Origin: Angiostrongylus vasorum
Taxonomy: Eukaryota; Nematoda; Chromadorea; Rhabditida; Metastrongylidae
Assembly (NCBI GenBank): GCA_018806985.1
Contig: JADANN010000429.1
Span: forward strand, 620,001 to 684,000
Direction: 5' to 3'
Length of the DNA stretch: 64,000 nucleotides
The notes under the pieces were generated by a model. The model was not told where the DNA came from and ran no database searches. It saw only the letters and a list, made by a program, of their open reading frames with translations. Below are positions 46,618 to 58,813 of this stretch, piece after piece. Numbering within the stretch: position 1 is the stretch's first letter; every line of letters begins with the position of its first letter. The position numbers were made by a program, and so were the translations under genes.

Positions 46618-49600
46618 CTAATTCGCTGCCACTGGGGCCGACGTTAATGCATCAATTTTCTTGCATTCCTCTTCAATTACTTGTTCACCTTCAGGTGCAT
46701 TTGGCTCAGCGTCGCCAGCAGCAGGATCGGTAGGGTCATCTTTTTTGTCAGAGACAGGCGGTGAACGACGCTAAAGAACATAAAAATATCTCCCGCACGC
46801 GCTAAAAGCCACACCACACCGCTTACGGCCTACACAACCAACCTTGAAAAAAGTTGAGGATGGTCTGAATGATGTTCGTGCGAACAACTTGGCTTGCAGC
46901 AGCAACCACAGCTTCAACATCAATGCCCTGCTGCTGAAATTTATCCTGCGCTTTCATTGCAAGTTGCCAGAGGGTCTCAAATACGGCTGGATAACCAGCC
47001 TTGCCCTTTTCAAGAAGATCTGCAGTAGTCATAGCCTGAAATCAAACGTTTTACATGAAGGTAAGTTGAATTTCTAGATTGATGCTTTCTCTAGATACCT
47101 TCAAATCACAACATTTATATAGAATCACGAATGGAAATAAGTGATGTTGAGAGCACTCTTAATGTCTCTCTCTTCCTCTTCCGACTGATAGAAAGAAACT
47201 TCTGATTGTATGTGCTTCATACATCATGACTAATGCATTCTTTGTTCTAAGTCCGTATGAGGTCCAGAAATTTTCACTAGTACTTGACGCAACAGGGAAA
47301 AAGACCATTAATTTTCACGCACAATGACACATTTAGGCTACTAGTTTAGCAATAATCATTTGGAAAACCAGGGAAGATCCAAACTGTCTCCTAAGAATAA
47401 AGACCTCTGGAAACCCAAATTGTCTGCTAAGAATAAAGACCTTAACTTATGTAGACAATTAGCTGACAGAAGCGCAAAGCAAGGACCTCGGTGGTACACC
47501 GTGTGATACGCGAGCTCCTGGAAAGAGTAATCGTGGATCCATCTGGCCCGGAGTCCAAGTTTTGCGAAAGTCTCAGCATCATTGTGGTTGAAAGACTTTT
47601 ACATCAATAAAGTCGCCATAAACAGTTCTTTCGGAGTAACCCGCCTAGTCGAGTCTCATGTCGGCACCAAACGAAGAACGGCCACAATAATCGAATGAAT
47701 GCGAGCCGAAAGAAATCATCTTGACATTCGCAGTTTTAAGTCTCCACTCTGCAGCATTATAATGTTGCAATGAACATTGGAGCTGTCGATAACACGACGC
47801 TGTCCATTAATCACAGCGCGAGAGCATTTGTGTACTTATGGTAAAGGTGCGTCCCAGCACCTATCAAACGAGAAAGCAGAACGACCGAATCAACTCCTTA
47901 TGTCTGTTCCCATATCAAATTTCATGAGAGCACTGTTACCGATGCGCACCAGACGGCTATAAATAATAAAAGAAAAATAGTTCACATATAGAAAGGCTTC
48001 TATCGTTACACCGACAAATGAAGGAGCGGCTAGCAATACAACCAGCTTAACGCTAATTATTACTAAAGAATAGCCTTTTTTCATTTGTTTTAGCCTTACC
48101 CCACTCTAACTCTGAACAATGGATCTGACAATTTCAGTAACCACAGCAGTTCTTTCCAGATTCAGAACAATCTTCATCCTCAAAGTAAGGGCGATATTAT
48201 GAACTGCATAACATACTCCACTCAAATCTGCGGCTAACTGTCAAGCCAAACGATGATCCACAACTCAAACAAACGCCGCGCTTCATTGACCTTGGAGGAC
48301 ACATAAGCCAAATACACATACCGCCGTAAGCCACAGTATCTCCTCTATTTATAAGCCTAGTCACTTTTATAGTTCCGTGAGAAAGCACTTCGGAGAAAAA
48401 AAAGCAGAAAAAAAACCACCTAAACTAACGACCATATTACGCTTCTGAAGGCGTCAATCTCCGTTGGAGCATTCATCTGTCACACGCTGACCTGCATCAT
48501 GTTGATATCTGATTTTCGGCAGTCTTTGCACCACTAGAGGTCACTCTAACCATCGAAGACGACCGACCTTGTGGCAGTCAATCGCGACATGAAGTAACCA
48601 ACTGTAAATCCCAGTCGTCGTTCCGACACGTTAGCATCCTAACAATTGTACCATGTATGCTTCTGCTATATGAAAGGTCTAACCCATAACCATACATTAG
48701 GCAGAAAATCATTCATATCACACAAGCAACGCATATGTTCTCAATGCACCACAGAAGACAAACAGATTTGACATGAGATACTCGACATACACCCGAAGAA
48801 ACGTCGAGACGGTCGCACTTCATTAGCGAAGTGATGCTAGTGCTGGTTACGCTCACATCAAATTGCACGGGGCCTCATTTAAAATGGATCAGCAACACTG
48901 CAATCAGGTATTTCCACGCTATGAATTGAGGCACACCGCTTGACAAGTACGAAACCCTAATCCCTCGAACTACACCATCAAGTCTATTCTCCTCTGTTCA
49001 CGAACCACAGTATAATCAACACAGATATAAAGATAACTAGTAAAAACCATAATAACACCCCACCTTCCCTTCACAGAGACCAAGGCAATCGTTTGCCCAT
49101 GTTGTGAACTTGTTCACTATATCGTACTGCTTCTCTTTCTGTGTCTTTTGCACAGGAGTGGCTCGCTTTTCCTCAGCTTTTGTTGACTCCACCACTGCCT
49201 CTTCCTTTTTTTCCTCTCCTTCTGCAGATCCTTCAGCTTGCTTCTCTGGTTCGCTTACTGGTGCTGGTGCCGCCTCCGCTGTTACTTCCGGTTCAACAAC
49301 AACCGAACCAGGCTGGAAAAATGATCACTACACATCAGCAGTGCAAAATATAAAGTTTCTCAAGAAAGGCGTTTTGAAAAGGTCCTCAAAAAGGCTTTCT
49401 TGATGGTATCATGAGTTAGTATTAGGGAATAAAAACACTTTAAAGCTTACCACAAACGAGTTGTGTAAATTGTTGTTGTCTAAAACAATAACCGTCAGCC
49501 ACACCTGTGCTAATAGTCAATGCGTATCCCCAAAAATAAACCCCCAAACGTTGTGAAAGAATGGCAAACACTTTCGTCATTTGGAAATTTGAATGTGAAA

Positions 49601-50839
49601 ATGCACTCAAATTCTTTATAGATGCATAAACTATGACGTGCCGTAAGTGCAGTCACGAGTAAATGTTAATCGAAAATAGTCGTCACCTGCAGTCTGTTCG
49701 CTAAGTTAGCGAGCAATTTTCCATCACGCAAGTGAGCCAGGAACTGATTACGAGTTATTGATCCGTCTTTACCCGGTAACTCAGGTCGTTCTGAGTCCTC
49801 GTAGGCCAGTTTCTGAGCCCAGTCCAACAAATGGTAATTCACCTAAAACTACTTAGCAGCGAGGAAGTTCCTTCCCTTCTAATTGGCAGCGGATTGTGAG
49901 TATACGGACCTTGTGAACAGCTGAAGGGATCTGTTGCGCAATCCATCCGAGAGCATCATCGCGAATGTCCTTCGCCTGCTCCGGTTCTTTGAGAGCAGAT
50001 GGCTCATCACGTTTCTTTCCCCATTTCAATGTAGGGCGTTTGAAGATACGTGAAGCTGGTTTCTCATCTTTTGATGCTTCTTCTGCAGTTTTTTCTTCGC
50101 TCTTTGGAGCTTCGGTGACCTATAATATACCACATTCTCTTCTAGAAGAAATAGTCAAGACTAGATAAAATCCTTTATAACATTAGAAAACACTTCGTCC
50201 TTCATGAAGTCTGCTCTTTCAGTCGCTTATCGGCATCTCTCAGAAATATTTCGCTTAACCTCTCCATTGTACTGTTTAAAGAAAGTTGAACAATCCCTTA
50301 AGAATGCTCCATGCATTCGAATTCACCAAGCATCGTTGGAGGTGACTGAATGCATATCTGGGCTTTGCAATGACTCGTGGTGGCCTACCGATGTATCGAG
50401 CCAGTCCTGCTATCCTCCAAGACAAGTCTTATACCAATTTTGCGACCCCGGAGAGATGGAAGGCTTGGTGGGCCTGGGGCAAGGGCATCGATTCCATGTG
50501 TATAGCAGGGCGCCTCCGACTACTGCCCTACACGAGGCCTCACTGTACTATTTAGATAGATATAATGAGGTAGAAAAGACAAAGTTTGTGTTGCGATAAC
50601 GTGATTTTTGCGACACACTACCAATCTTCTTCGGCGACTTTAACGCAGAGCATTTGACGCATCTTTGAGCGCACTTAATGCAAGGACATGCCACATAATA
50701 TGCTACAAGAAATTAAACGAACTTCAGGTTCAGCTGGTTTACCGACATCATCCTTTGGAGGTTCAGTGGTTGGAAGCGCAGGAGGAACCTGTTCTTCGTC
50801 AACGTTTGGTTCTTGCACAATCTTCTGTTCGTCTGACAT
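46618..50839 (-). CDS. Calponin-homology domain protein with acidic insert, six exons, one suspected frame error
   Basis: Exons (minus): 50723-50839, 49910-50119, 49687-49842, 49064-49312, 46843-47035 and 46618-46770; ATG at 50837-50839, TAG at 46618-46620, about 358 aa. The first four introns are all phase 0, with donors GTTCGT, GTCCGT, GTGACG and GTGGGG. Residues 1-75 are Glu/Pro/Lys-rich. A CH domain starts near 97 ([20 protein letters not shown]) and reaches [19 protein letters not shown] (about 148-166). It is interrupted by a Glu/Ala/Lys insert (about 168-222), then resumes with [15 protein letters not shown] and [20 protein letters not shown] (to about 277). An amphipathic stretch ([15 protein letters not shown], 293-307) and an acidic tail follow. 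CH domains of this calponin type act on actin or the cell cortex. C. elegans CHDP-1 is a possible counterpart from memory only. In the given sequence exon 5 is one nucleotide too long for exon 6. Confidence 0.82.
47455..47612 (+). repeat. Family B SINE in intron 4 of the CH gene
   Basis: GCTGACAGAAGCGCAAAGCA, GGTGGTACACCGTGTGATAC, ATCGTGGATCCATCTGGCCC and TTTTGCGAAAGTCTCAGC are family B words in order. It is antisense to the host gene. The rest of this 2.0-kb intron (47036-49063) holds nothing recognised. Confidence 0.65.
50284..50543 (-). mobile_element. Family A SINE in intron 1 of the CH gene
   Basis: Sense to the host gene. Head TAGGGCAGTAGTCGGAGGCG at 50510-50535, body intact, tail worn. 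It accounts for much of the 603-nt intron 1. Confidence 0.8.
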
Positions 50840-50870
50840 CGTCCGTCAGTGGTTGTCCCAAACAATAACA

Positions 50871-50877
50871 CTGAATG
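50871..50877 (-). promoter_or_regulatory. Candidate trans-splice acceptor of the CH gene
   Basis: ACATTCAG on the minus strand ends at 50871, about 31 nt upstream of the ATG, with no coding sequence between. A spliced-leader site is the natural reading in a nematode, but this is unproven. Confidence 0.4.
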
Positions 50878-52059
50878 TTTCTGTGTTGATGAACGAATGA
50901 TTCCTAATGAAAATATGAGAGAAAGAAGACCAATTTCGCTCGAAAACGTCTGATGAATCATCGGAATCAGACGGTAGTCAGTGAGATTCCAATGATTCAA
51001 CAACGAACAACACAATATAATCGTCCTCATGACTCATTCACTCATATAACGGACAACCCGTTGATAGCAAGTTCAAATACCCTACGACAAGACAAATAAA
51101 CACATTAGAGACACGACGGATACGACTCGAACTCCTTAAGAAGCAACTGAACAACTGAGACAAGCGGAATGAGAGCGGGAGAAGTGGCGGAAGGCCGGCG
51201 AAAAGCGGAACGTCGTGCGCGCTAGCAAGCATGTTAGCACGGAAATTAATCACTAGGGAATCAAAGCCTATTTATGACAATAGCGTATAGTCGTATTTTT
51301 CGACGTCGACATCACTTTTCTCTTGAAGATTTCCTGAAAATATGTTTCAAAATGGCATAAAAACTAACACCTACCTAAGGAATGTGACACTAAATCACTT
51401 AGTTCATAACTTTCGAAGAAACGGCCTAAGTTAAAGCGATGGTATAAGCATATCAATAAATCAGCATTTTACAAGTGATGTCATGATAATAATTGCAAAT
51501 TACTAGTATTTTAAGCAGTTCCTGAACAAAAAAAGAATGAAACGGATGAATGAAACGACTGGCGTTCATTCTCTGGAAATGACCACAGGTGGTGATGAAG
51601 ACTAGAGGCAAATATTCCTATTACTCATCGTTTTGGATAAGGAATGGATTATACAAATGACTAATGACATATAATGAAAGGATGAAGGAAGATGGATGGA
51701 AGAAGAAGAGACGCCGACTGCTGATTCAAAGAAATAAAATGGCGCGCAAATTGATTTTTGATTGACGACGGTAGATCAAAATGTCTGGGGAGGAACAAAA
51801 GTCCATCGGGCCACCGTATACTGACTAAATCGACAGCGAGTGATATATGGGAGAATACACACAACGTGAATTTAATGAAAGAGAGATTTTCCGTAGATTA
51901 CAAAAAGAATCACCATGATGTCGTGAGATAACCGTGAAATGCACGAAAAAGTTGCGCGAAGTGCGCTTTCATAGAGAAAAGTGAATTTCTCGTAGTATAG
52001 AAAAAGAATCGAGTATCAAATTGACGAACACTTTTGTGGCGTAATATCGAGCGCGATGC
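50878..52059. other. Upstream flank of the CH gene
   Basis: No repeat of families A-E and no coding. Probable promoter-proximal region by position only. Confidence 0.4.
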
Positions 52060-52315
52060 ATGAGGTTAGGTGATGAGGACGCGCAAGGCCAGCGTCGAAT
52101 GACCTCCAGTGTGTCAGTAACATCATCTGGGGTCTGGGGTCAGCGACATCGAGCCGAGGAAGCGCACCGAACGAGGGAGGCGGCGACAGAGCGCCAGAAC
52201 GACTCCGCCCCCGATGCGGCAATCCGCGTCGCGCGCGTTGCCATAAGCGGCGGCCACGCCCCGCGGACACCGTCGTCCTGGGCCCGCCTTGCCCCGCCCG
52301 CCACGCCCGCGCTAA
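52060..52315. promoter_or_regulatory. GC-rich, CpG-rich block with GC boxes
   Basis: About 250 bp that is strongly GC-rich amid AT-rich DNA, 1.2-1.5 kb upstream of the CH gene. GC/CACCC-box-like words are GACTCCGCCCCCG (52201), GGCCACGCCCCGCGG (52252) and GCCCCGCCCGCCACGCCCGC (52290). Open frames on both strands here follow from the lack of AT-rich stops. An enhancer or promoter binding SP/KLF-type factors is possible but untested. Confidence 0.4.
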
Positions 52316-55300
52316 TGTATTTAGCTTTAACATGAGCTTTTAAAAATAATGCTGGACACTAGTGGTGAGATGAATGGTAATTCCGAAGGTTTTCTATCTG
52401 TAGTTTGGGTGCAACGAGTTTAAAGGTGTGCTCTATGAAGAACATGTCAAATATTGTGGGGGAGAAAAATGCAATACTTACGAAACGCCGTAATTAAGAC
52501 GTTTCGGAATCGGTCATTAAATTGTAGACTTCGGAGTGGTCGCTAGCTGATTGGCTAGTTGGCCGGCAGGCAGGTTGGCTGCATGGCTCACTGGTCGGCG
52601 GCTCCAGTAGGGCGCATAGGATCCATAAAAGGATGATGGCATGGGAAAAGGACAGGACTGGGCTGGACGCCGGAGCGATCTATTTTGCGGGATATCTGTC
52701 ACTCACAACGGGGTGTTAATGATCGGCCTATTTTAGGCACGTTTTGGATGGAATATGTATGAATGCGCGACGATGCAGCCAGTAATCACAACTGACGTGA
52801 CGAATCATTAGAACTGAATCCTCGCTCACTTTTCAACCAGCCACAGAGTAGAATTGCAGGCAGAGGTTTTAGTAGCACAAAATAAACGAAATACTAGTTG
52901 ACAGTTCGCGTTGACGGTGAACTGTGGTGAGCAAATGAAACATATGGCCACGGTTGTATAGATAGGATAGCACGAGCTAGTTTTATGAGCTTTTTATTAG
53001 GAATTTATAACGCTACGCTACGTTACGACGTTCCTCTCCCCATCATCGGTACTGAGAGAGCTCCTCAATGAATGAATGCAGGTACAGTGGGAGCTAATCC
53101 TTCAACGGAGTCATCCATGGTGAGAAGTGCAATATTTCCACCTAGAAACCACGAAAGGTGTAAATCGAAGAGCGCTGTATAGTCAGCCAGCTATTCAAGG
53201 CTACTTGCTCGTAAATACTAAAGGTGAAGGACTCTAAAAATAAAATTGTGAGAGCGTTCTTTTTCACAAGTGAGCAGCACCTACTGAGTAGCTCTGAACT
53301 ATTGATGGTTCTGAAATATAAGAGGGTAATAACAATTTTATATGATGTTGCTAGTAAAAAAGTTCCACTAAAAGCAATGTACCACCGAAATTTCAACGAA
53401 ATATTCGTCTTTCGCTAGTGAAACATAACCTCGTCAGACTACTTTAATCTACTAAACAAGTGGTGGGCTGGGATTAAGGTCGATGCTTATTCTCATATCT
53501 TCGAAATAAAAGACAAAGGTTCTTTATCTACTTGTGCGAAAATTCGGGCCTGGATTTCCCACAATAGTCATCCCATAGAATGCTACTACTGTTTAAGGTT
53601 TAACTTAACAGCTAGAAGATTGAAAAGCCTAGGCATGGAGTCATTCATCAAACAGCTATGCATTTCAAATTCGAATGGCGTTATTCAGTGCTCTGATGTA
53701 GCTAAACCAGGAAGAACAATATCTAGGATTGATGTGGTGAATTGCGGTGAAACACTCTCGAGAACCGACGACGAGACAGGGGGACAAAAGACGGATCCCA
53801 ACAAGGCCCAGCGTTTAATTAGAGGCTTCCTGCATCGGTCGGCTCAGCGAATTGCCTCCGCCTCCGACCGAGTGGCTATTGACCGCGATAAAAGAATGTG
53901 ACAACTAACAATGCCATCGGCCACATTCGGAAACATGACACGCATTTCATTGAGATTAGCGAGCCAGAGCATTCGAATCGACTAACACGTCTACCATAGA
54001 ATGCTATCATACTGGAGCTCGGAGCTAGTGAATGTGATCTCATATCTAAGCAGGTTCATCATTCTGGATGAAATTCGGTATCAAAGCACAGTACCCCTCG
54101 TGCAGTGATGATGGAAATCTGAAGTAGACGTGTACTCTTATGAGTGCTTCGTTTCTGAAAGAGTCCCTAGCACGATGATTTCGAAACCCCTACCTGTTAT
54201 CGCTAGACCTGAACAACTTTATCCAACGAATCTCCGTTCTCATTTCCCGTAACTGTAGAATTTAATGTAGTTGTGTCTCCATAAACCGTGTTAATCATAT
54301 GCTCTAAAAAACAACTCGACCAAGACAGAAATCTGGTTGTCAGACGAGGTGAACGAGTGCTATGAGTCTAGCTGTAGTTGGCGCTTCTACATGAGCCTTA
54401 GGCAACCACAAATGCAAAACACCATCAACAATTCCCAAGACAAAAAAATCGATTGTGTAATCAAAACGTGTAAAAAAACATTTATGGGAGCTTGAAATAG
54501 GTAGGACAACTAGAAATAGGCATGAAGTTAATGAAGCACATTAGCTTTCATAGATGAAGTTGAATCTGAAGCTCTGATGAAGATCATTGTTATGCAGCAC
54601 CACGTTCTTCTATTGTTCATCTATATTCGAGGGTTCGCTGATGCAGTAAGTACTAGTGGTAGAGTTTGGGTTCATAACAATTTATAGAAGCCAACGAAAA
54701 AATCGCCTAATTGTCTTAAAGCGGATGGTCTTTACACTTAAGCAGAATCTGGTTGGCACTAGAACTGCAGTGGCATCGCAACGAGTAGCGCTACACGGCA
54801 ATTTGGGTTTATCCTAACTTCGAACAAAACTCGTGATTGTCAACAAAACGATTCTAAAGATAGCTGGAAGAATTTAGTTTCACCTGATTAGCCACACAGG
54901 TAATATTTTTATACACTGGAATTACGACAGACCTGTTAGTTAAGGAATTGAGGACATCACGCACACCTGAAAATGAATTCAGACCCCGAAGGGCTCCAGC
55001 GCGTCCAATAAATTCACAAGAAGAGTGTGTTGCACTTATCAACTATCTCTTAAATTATGAAAACAGCCCTATGTCTTCTATTGCCCATGGAACATGGAAG
55101 GATACGGTAGGTCTGCTTGTGCTAATATCAGTAACGACAAAAAAAAACGTTTGTCTCACCATCTATGTGGAAACTGTTATCGTTCCAGGACCCCCATTGG
55201 GAATATCTATGTATTGATCGTGTTTGATTTAAAGGGTAAATAAAGGATAAACAACCATACAGAAACAGTTTGACTTTAAGCGAAGAGAGGAAACCGTTTC

Positions 55301-55689
55301 GGCTTTGTCGGTGTCTAATTTTTTTCGTTGTTACCATGAGAAGTCTCCTAGCTAAACGAGTACTTTCGGAAGGAACCACGAATTTTAAAAAATCTGATTT
55401 GTACTTTGAAGACTAAGTCGGTAAGCTTCTATCTATGAGTTGAAGTGCGTGGCATTTTTTTTTTCTTATAGGACCTGGCTTCACACAACGTTCGAGCCAC
55501 ATTGCTTCTTTTATTCCCCATCCACATAGGTGATTTCATGCGGCGCTTCGTGGGCTACTACTACTTCAGGATTTCATCTTCTTAATGAATGACAATGGAT
55601 TCTGTCTAAGCGTGGTTTTCTCTCCCATCCCACGTTAGCCTTGCTAGAACAACCCTAGGTGCTGATCATAGGCAGTCGACTGCTTTTCT
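52316..55689. other. Intergenic, 3.4 kb, no supported gene
   Basis: The plus frame 53620-53901 (ending LIRGFLHRSAQRIASASDRV) is the most protein-like but has no motif. The rest is AT-rich with nothing recognised. Confidence 0.35.
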
Positions 55690-55830
55690 CGATCGGGAAG
55701 AGCCTTCGTAAGAAGGTTTCATACCACACTGCCGAATCCGGAGGAAATGAGGCCAGTTCCTCCGTGTAAGACACTTGTCTAGGTGCTCAGCGCGCCCCAG
55801 ACCACTGCGCTAGTGTGGGTACTCATTTGC
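55690..55830 (-). repeat. Decayed 5' part of a family A SINE
   Basis: The minus strand shows CTAGCGCAGTGGTCTGGGGC (A box with following bases) and later body words. Confidence 0.45.
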
Positions 55831-56372
55831 TATTACGATGCTAGAATACAAAGTAACATAAAGTAGCATAAAGTTTTCGGAAACAAACATTGAGTGGGCA
55901 GTGATGCGAAGGGTAGGTGGTAACAAGAAGGCAAATTGATAAACAGGCAGTCTTTAAACACGATTAAAGTGACTAAAGGAAGCTATATGCAGCATCGGTG
56001 CTATCAATTCTGCTTGCAACATGCAACAATAAATCTACTCCTAAGGCATGCCATCATCATTCTGTGGTTATTTTCTACTGATTTTTCTAATTGTCGGAAC
56101 TGTTTTAGAAATGCTGGTATAAATGCCATATAAATACAAATATAAGAAAAGAAACAGAAGATAGTGAAAAAGGCCAAAGACGAATGGATCAATGGATGAA
56201 CAAGACAAACTAAAACACGATACTAACGCTGTAGAATCAGGAAGCTAAAGAGGAATGGAAGTAAATATATAAAACAGTACAAATTAGGTATTATAACGTT
56301 TGCAAGAAGCAAAATGTTAAATGATAGTGTGGAAGTTTCACTCGAAAAAAGTTTTGCGACCTGGTCTTATAT
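55831..56372. other. Intergenic, nothing recognised
   Basis: AT-rich, short frames. Confidence 0.4.
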
Positions 56373-56654
56373 GGATAAAGGATAAAGCTCTCGGCGTTGA
56401 TCAATCCCTAAGGAATGTGCCATGCATTCGACTTCATTAAGCTTCGTTTGGAGGTGATTGAATGCATATCTGGCCTCTACAATGACTAGCGGTGGCCTAC
56501 CGACGTATCGAACCAGAGCTGCTATTCCCCCAGACAAGTCTGGTACCAGTTTACCTACCGCAGAAGCATAGAGGCTTTGGTGGGCCATAGGCGCTGGGAT
56601 CGATTCCACGTGTGCGTCGCAGGGGGCCTCCGAGCACTGCGCCACACGCGCACC
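56373..56654 (-). mobile_element. Family A tRNA-derived SINE
   Basis: One of the best preserved copies: tail GGATAAAGGATAAAGC, head TGTGGCGCAGTGCTCGGAGG. TCTTATATG before it and TCTCATATG after it may be a worn target repeat. Confidence 0.87.
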
Positions 56655-56655
56655 T

Positions 56656-57704
56656 ATGCGATCTCATATGACCTTAAAAAATTTTAGGCTTTATAAAATT
56701 GTCCTTACTTGAAGCAACGGAGTCAGGGAACCACAACAAACAATGACACTGCAAAAACTGATGATATAGAAAAGAAACATTACGGTAATGCTCTTGTAAG
56801 GTTTGCGCGAAACGACATATTATGGACATGCCGTTCGCTCTCAGTGCCGGATGTACTTATGCGAAGAACGAGTGATTAGTAATGGTTGCTGTCGCTGTAT
56901 AAATCAAAGCTACTTTATGACGATAGGACAAAGTCAGAAAAAATCTACTTCACGTCGTTCATTCATCATCGTCACTTCCTCACTAACGAAAGTTGTGCAG
57001 ATTTACTTTTGCCAGACAGAAACGGTATCGACTCGTGCTCAGATCCGCTGATCATCGACGATTCGGGAGATGGAGTACGAGACAAGAACCTGGCAGGCAC
57101 GTAAATTACCGGCTTGACCTGAACGATATGAGTAATTACCAGCGGTGTCAGCGAACCCTATTTATCCCTAGCGTTTGTTCTCAATGCATTACCGATTAGG
57201 TAACCACAGAGGACATGCACGAAATCTCATCACGGAACGATGCGAATATCCTGCTGAATGGCCATCCAGAAACGCCTAATTTCAACGATTATACGACTGC
57301 ACGAAAACGGTTACAGAAAGATTGCAATGGGAATGACGACTGTATCGACTTTGAGAGTTTTGACTGAATAAAAGATTTTCGAATATGTTCCCTGACCACT
57401 CAATACTACCGTTCCATTCCATTTCTAGGTCGTCAACAGAGGCAAAATCGTGCACTCGTGGATGTGAGAGAGGGTTTCCACAGTAGATCGATTTTTTTAA
57501 CACGGCTACATGAATTCTAGCATGGATTTAATCTTAACTGTGCTTCCCAATAGATATGTTGGATTTCCTCACTAGTTTGGTGACCACGTCGGAAGATGCA
57601 CTTTGAAGGAAAAACGAAGAACTATTAGCTGGACGAATTCGAATGAAGGAAGATGACTATGAACATGAAGAAAAATTCTGAACGGTTGTTAGAAGAAATA
57701 GAAT
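56656..57704. other. Intergenic, nothing supported
   Basis: Several overlapping plus frames at 56803-57199 of up to 82 codons show no motif. Confidence 0.35.
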
Positions 57705-57973
57705 GGGGTGTGTAGCACAGTGGTCGGAGGCGCTCTCCAATGCATATGGGATCGACCCCGCGCTGCAGGCTCACTAAGCCTTCCAGTCATCTGGGTTGGT
57801 ACCAGACTTATCTGGTTATCTGGGAGGATAGTAGCACTGGCTCGATGCATCGGCAGGACACTGCGAGTCATTGTAAAGGCCAAATATGCATGCAGTCACC
57901 TCCAAACGATGCTTAATGAAGTCCAATGCATGGCGCATCGCTCAGGGGTTGACAATACCGAGAGCTTAATCTT
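57705..57973 (+). mobile_element. Family A tRNA-derived SINE
   Basis: Plus copy with TGTAGCACAGTGGTCGGAGG and GGGATCGACCCCGCGC, and a small internal TCTGGTTATCTGG expansion. Confidence 0.83.
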
Positions 57974-58528
57974 TTTTTTATTCAATAAATGATGAAACAT
58001 AACGAGAAGCACTAATCGGCGACAAATTTGAAAGAGTGTATGTGACAAATATGCATCGTAGATGTTTTTACTTGATTAACAACGAGGCAATTAATGTATT
58101 CACGAGAACCCCTAATTTTCGTTGCGTGCTGCATGAGACAAGGCCTAAGTGCTGGTTAAGTGCAATGTGACTCATACATGACTCATGACAACTAAAGCGC
58201 ACCCGAAAAGTAAAGACAACAGCTACCATCCTCATAAACACTCTCTAACAAGTGACACCTATATGTTTCATGATGGTTTTGAGGAGTGGCGGGTGAGACA
58301 CCTATAGGTCTCATGTTTTTTCAGGTGGTTTATTTTGGTGCACAAAACTTTTTGCTAGACTTCTTGTAACAACTCCATAGCTTATTCAACGCAAATGGTA
58401 TGGGGGTATCGTCCACGAGAGGATGCGTTCTTAACAATTTCTCAATTAATTTCTCATTTTGCGGAGAGAGAGTGTCGCTGTTGAAGAGGTCTGTGAATAG
58501 AGAGTGTGGTCAATGAAGAAGCGCAGAA
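57974..58528. other. Intergenic; short palindromes
   Basis: GACACCTATATG at about 58255 and the palindromic ACCTATAGGT near 58300 are the only structure seen. Confidence 0.35.
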
Positions 58529-58667
58529 ATGACTCCTCTTGATGAACTTCCAACGCACGCAGCGTGCAGCATCATTTCTGACGAGGAATTCGTCCCTTCC
58601 AAACTTTCCATGGTTATGATGACGCGTTTAAGTAATGTTTGGAATGAGGGGATATCAAAACTAAGAG
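58529..58667 (+). CDS. Candidate first exon, product unknown
   Basis: The ATG at 58529 opens MTPLDELPTHAACSIISDEE, then FVPSKLSMVMMTRLSNVWNE. Position 58667 is followed by a fair donor, AGAG|GTGAGC. If unspliced, the frame continues to 58813 (94 codons). No family recognised and no second exon identified. Confidence 0.25.
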
Positions 58668-58813
58668 GTGAGCATCGAAATATTCCTTGCAGAACTCATA
58701 CAACTTCGTTAAATGCCGACAAAAGTATCAGTGGCAGTACCAGCGCAGTGGAAGATTGTTCATCTTCATACCCTAAAATTGTATGTGCACGAAAACGATG
58801 GAAGGGTTTGTAG

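Noticed and set aside
49104..49403. Ser/Ala/Phe-rich plus-strand frame
   Set aside because: It is the shadow of exon 4 of the CH-domain gene; the minus frame has fitting splice sites on both sides.
53620..53901. 93-codon plus frame ending in a Ser/Arg-rich segment
   Set aside because: No motif, no splice context and no start evidence; too weak to call.
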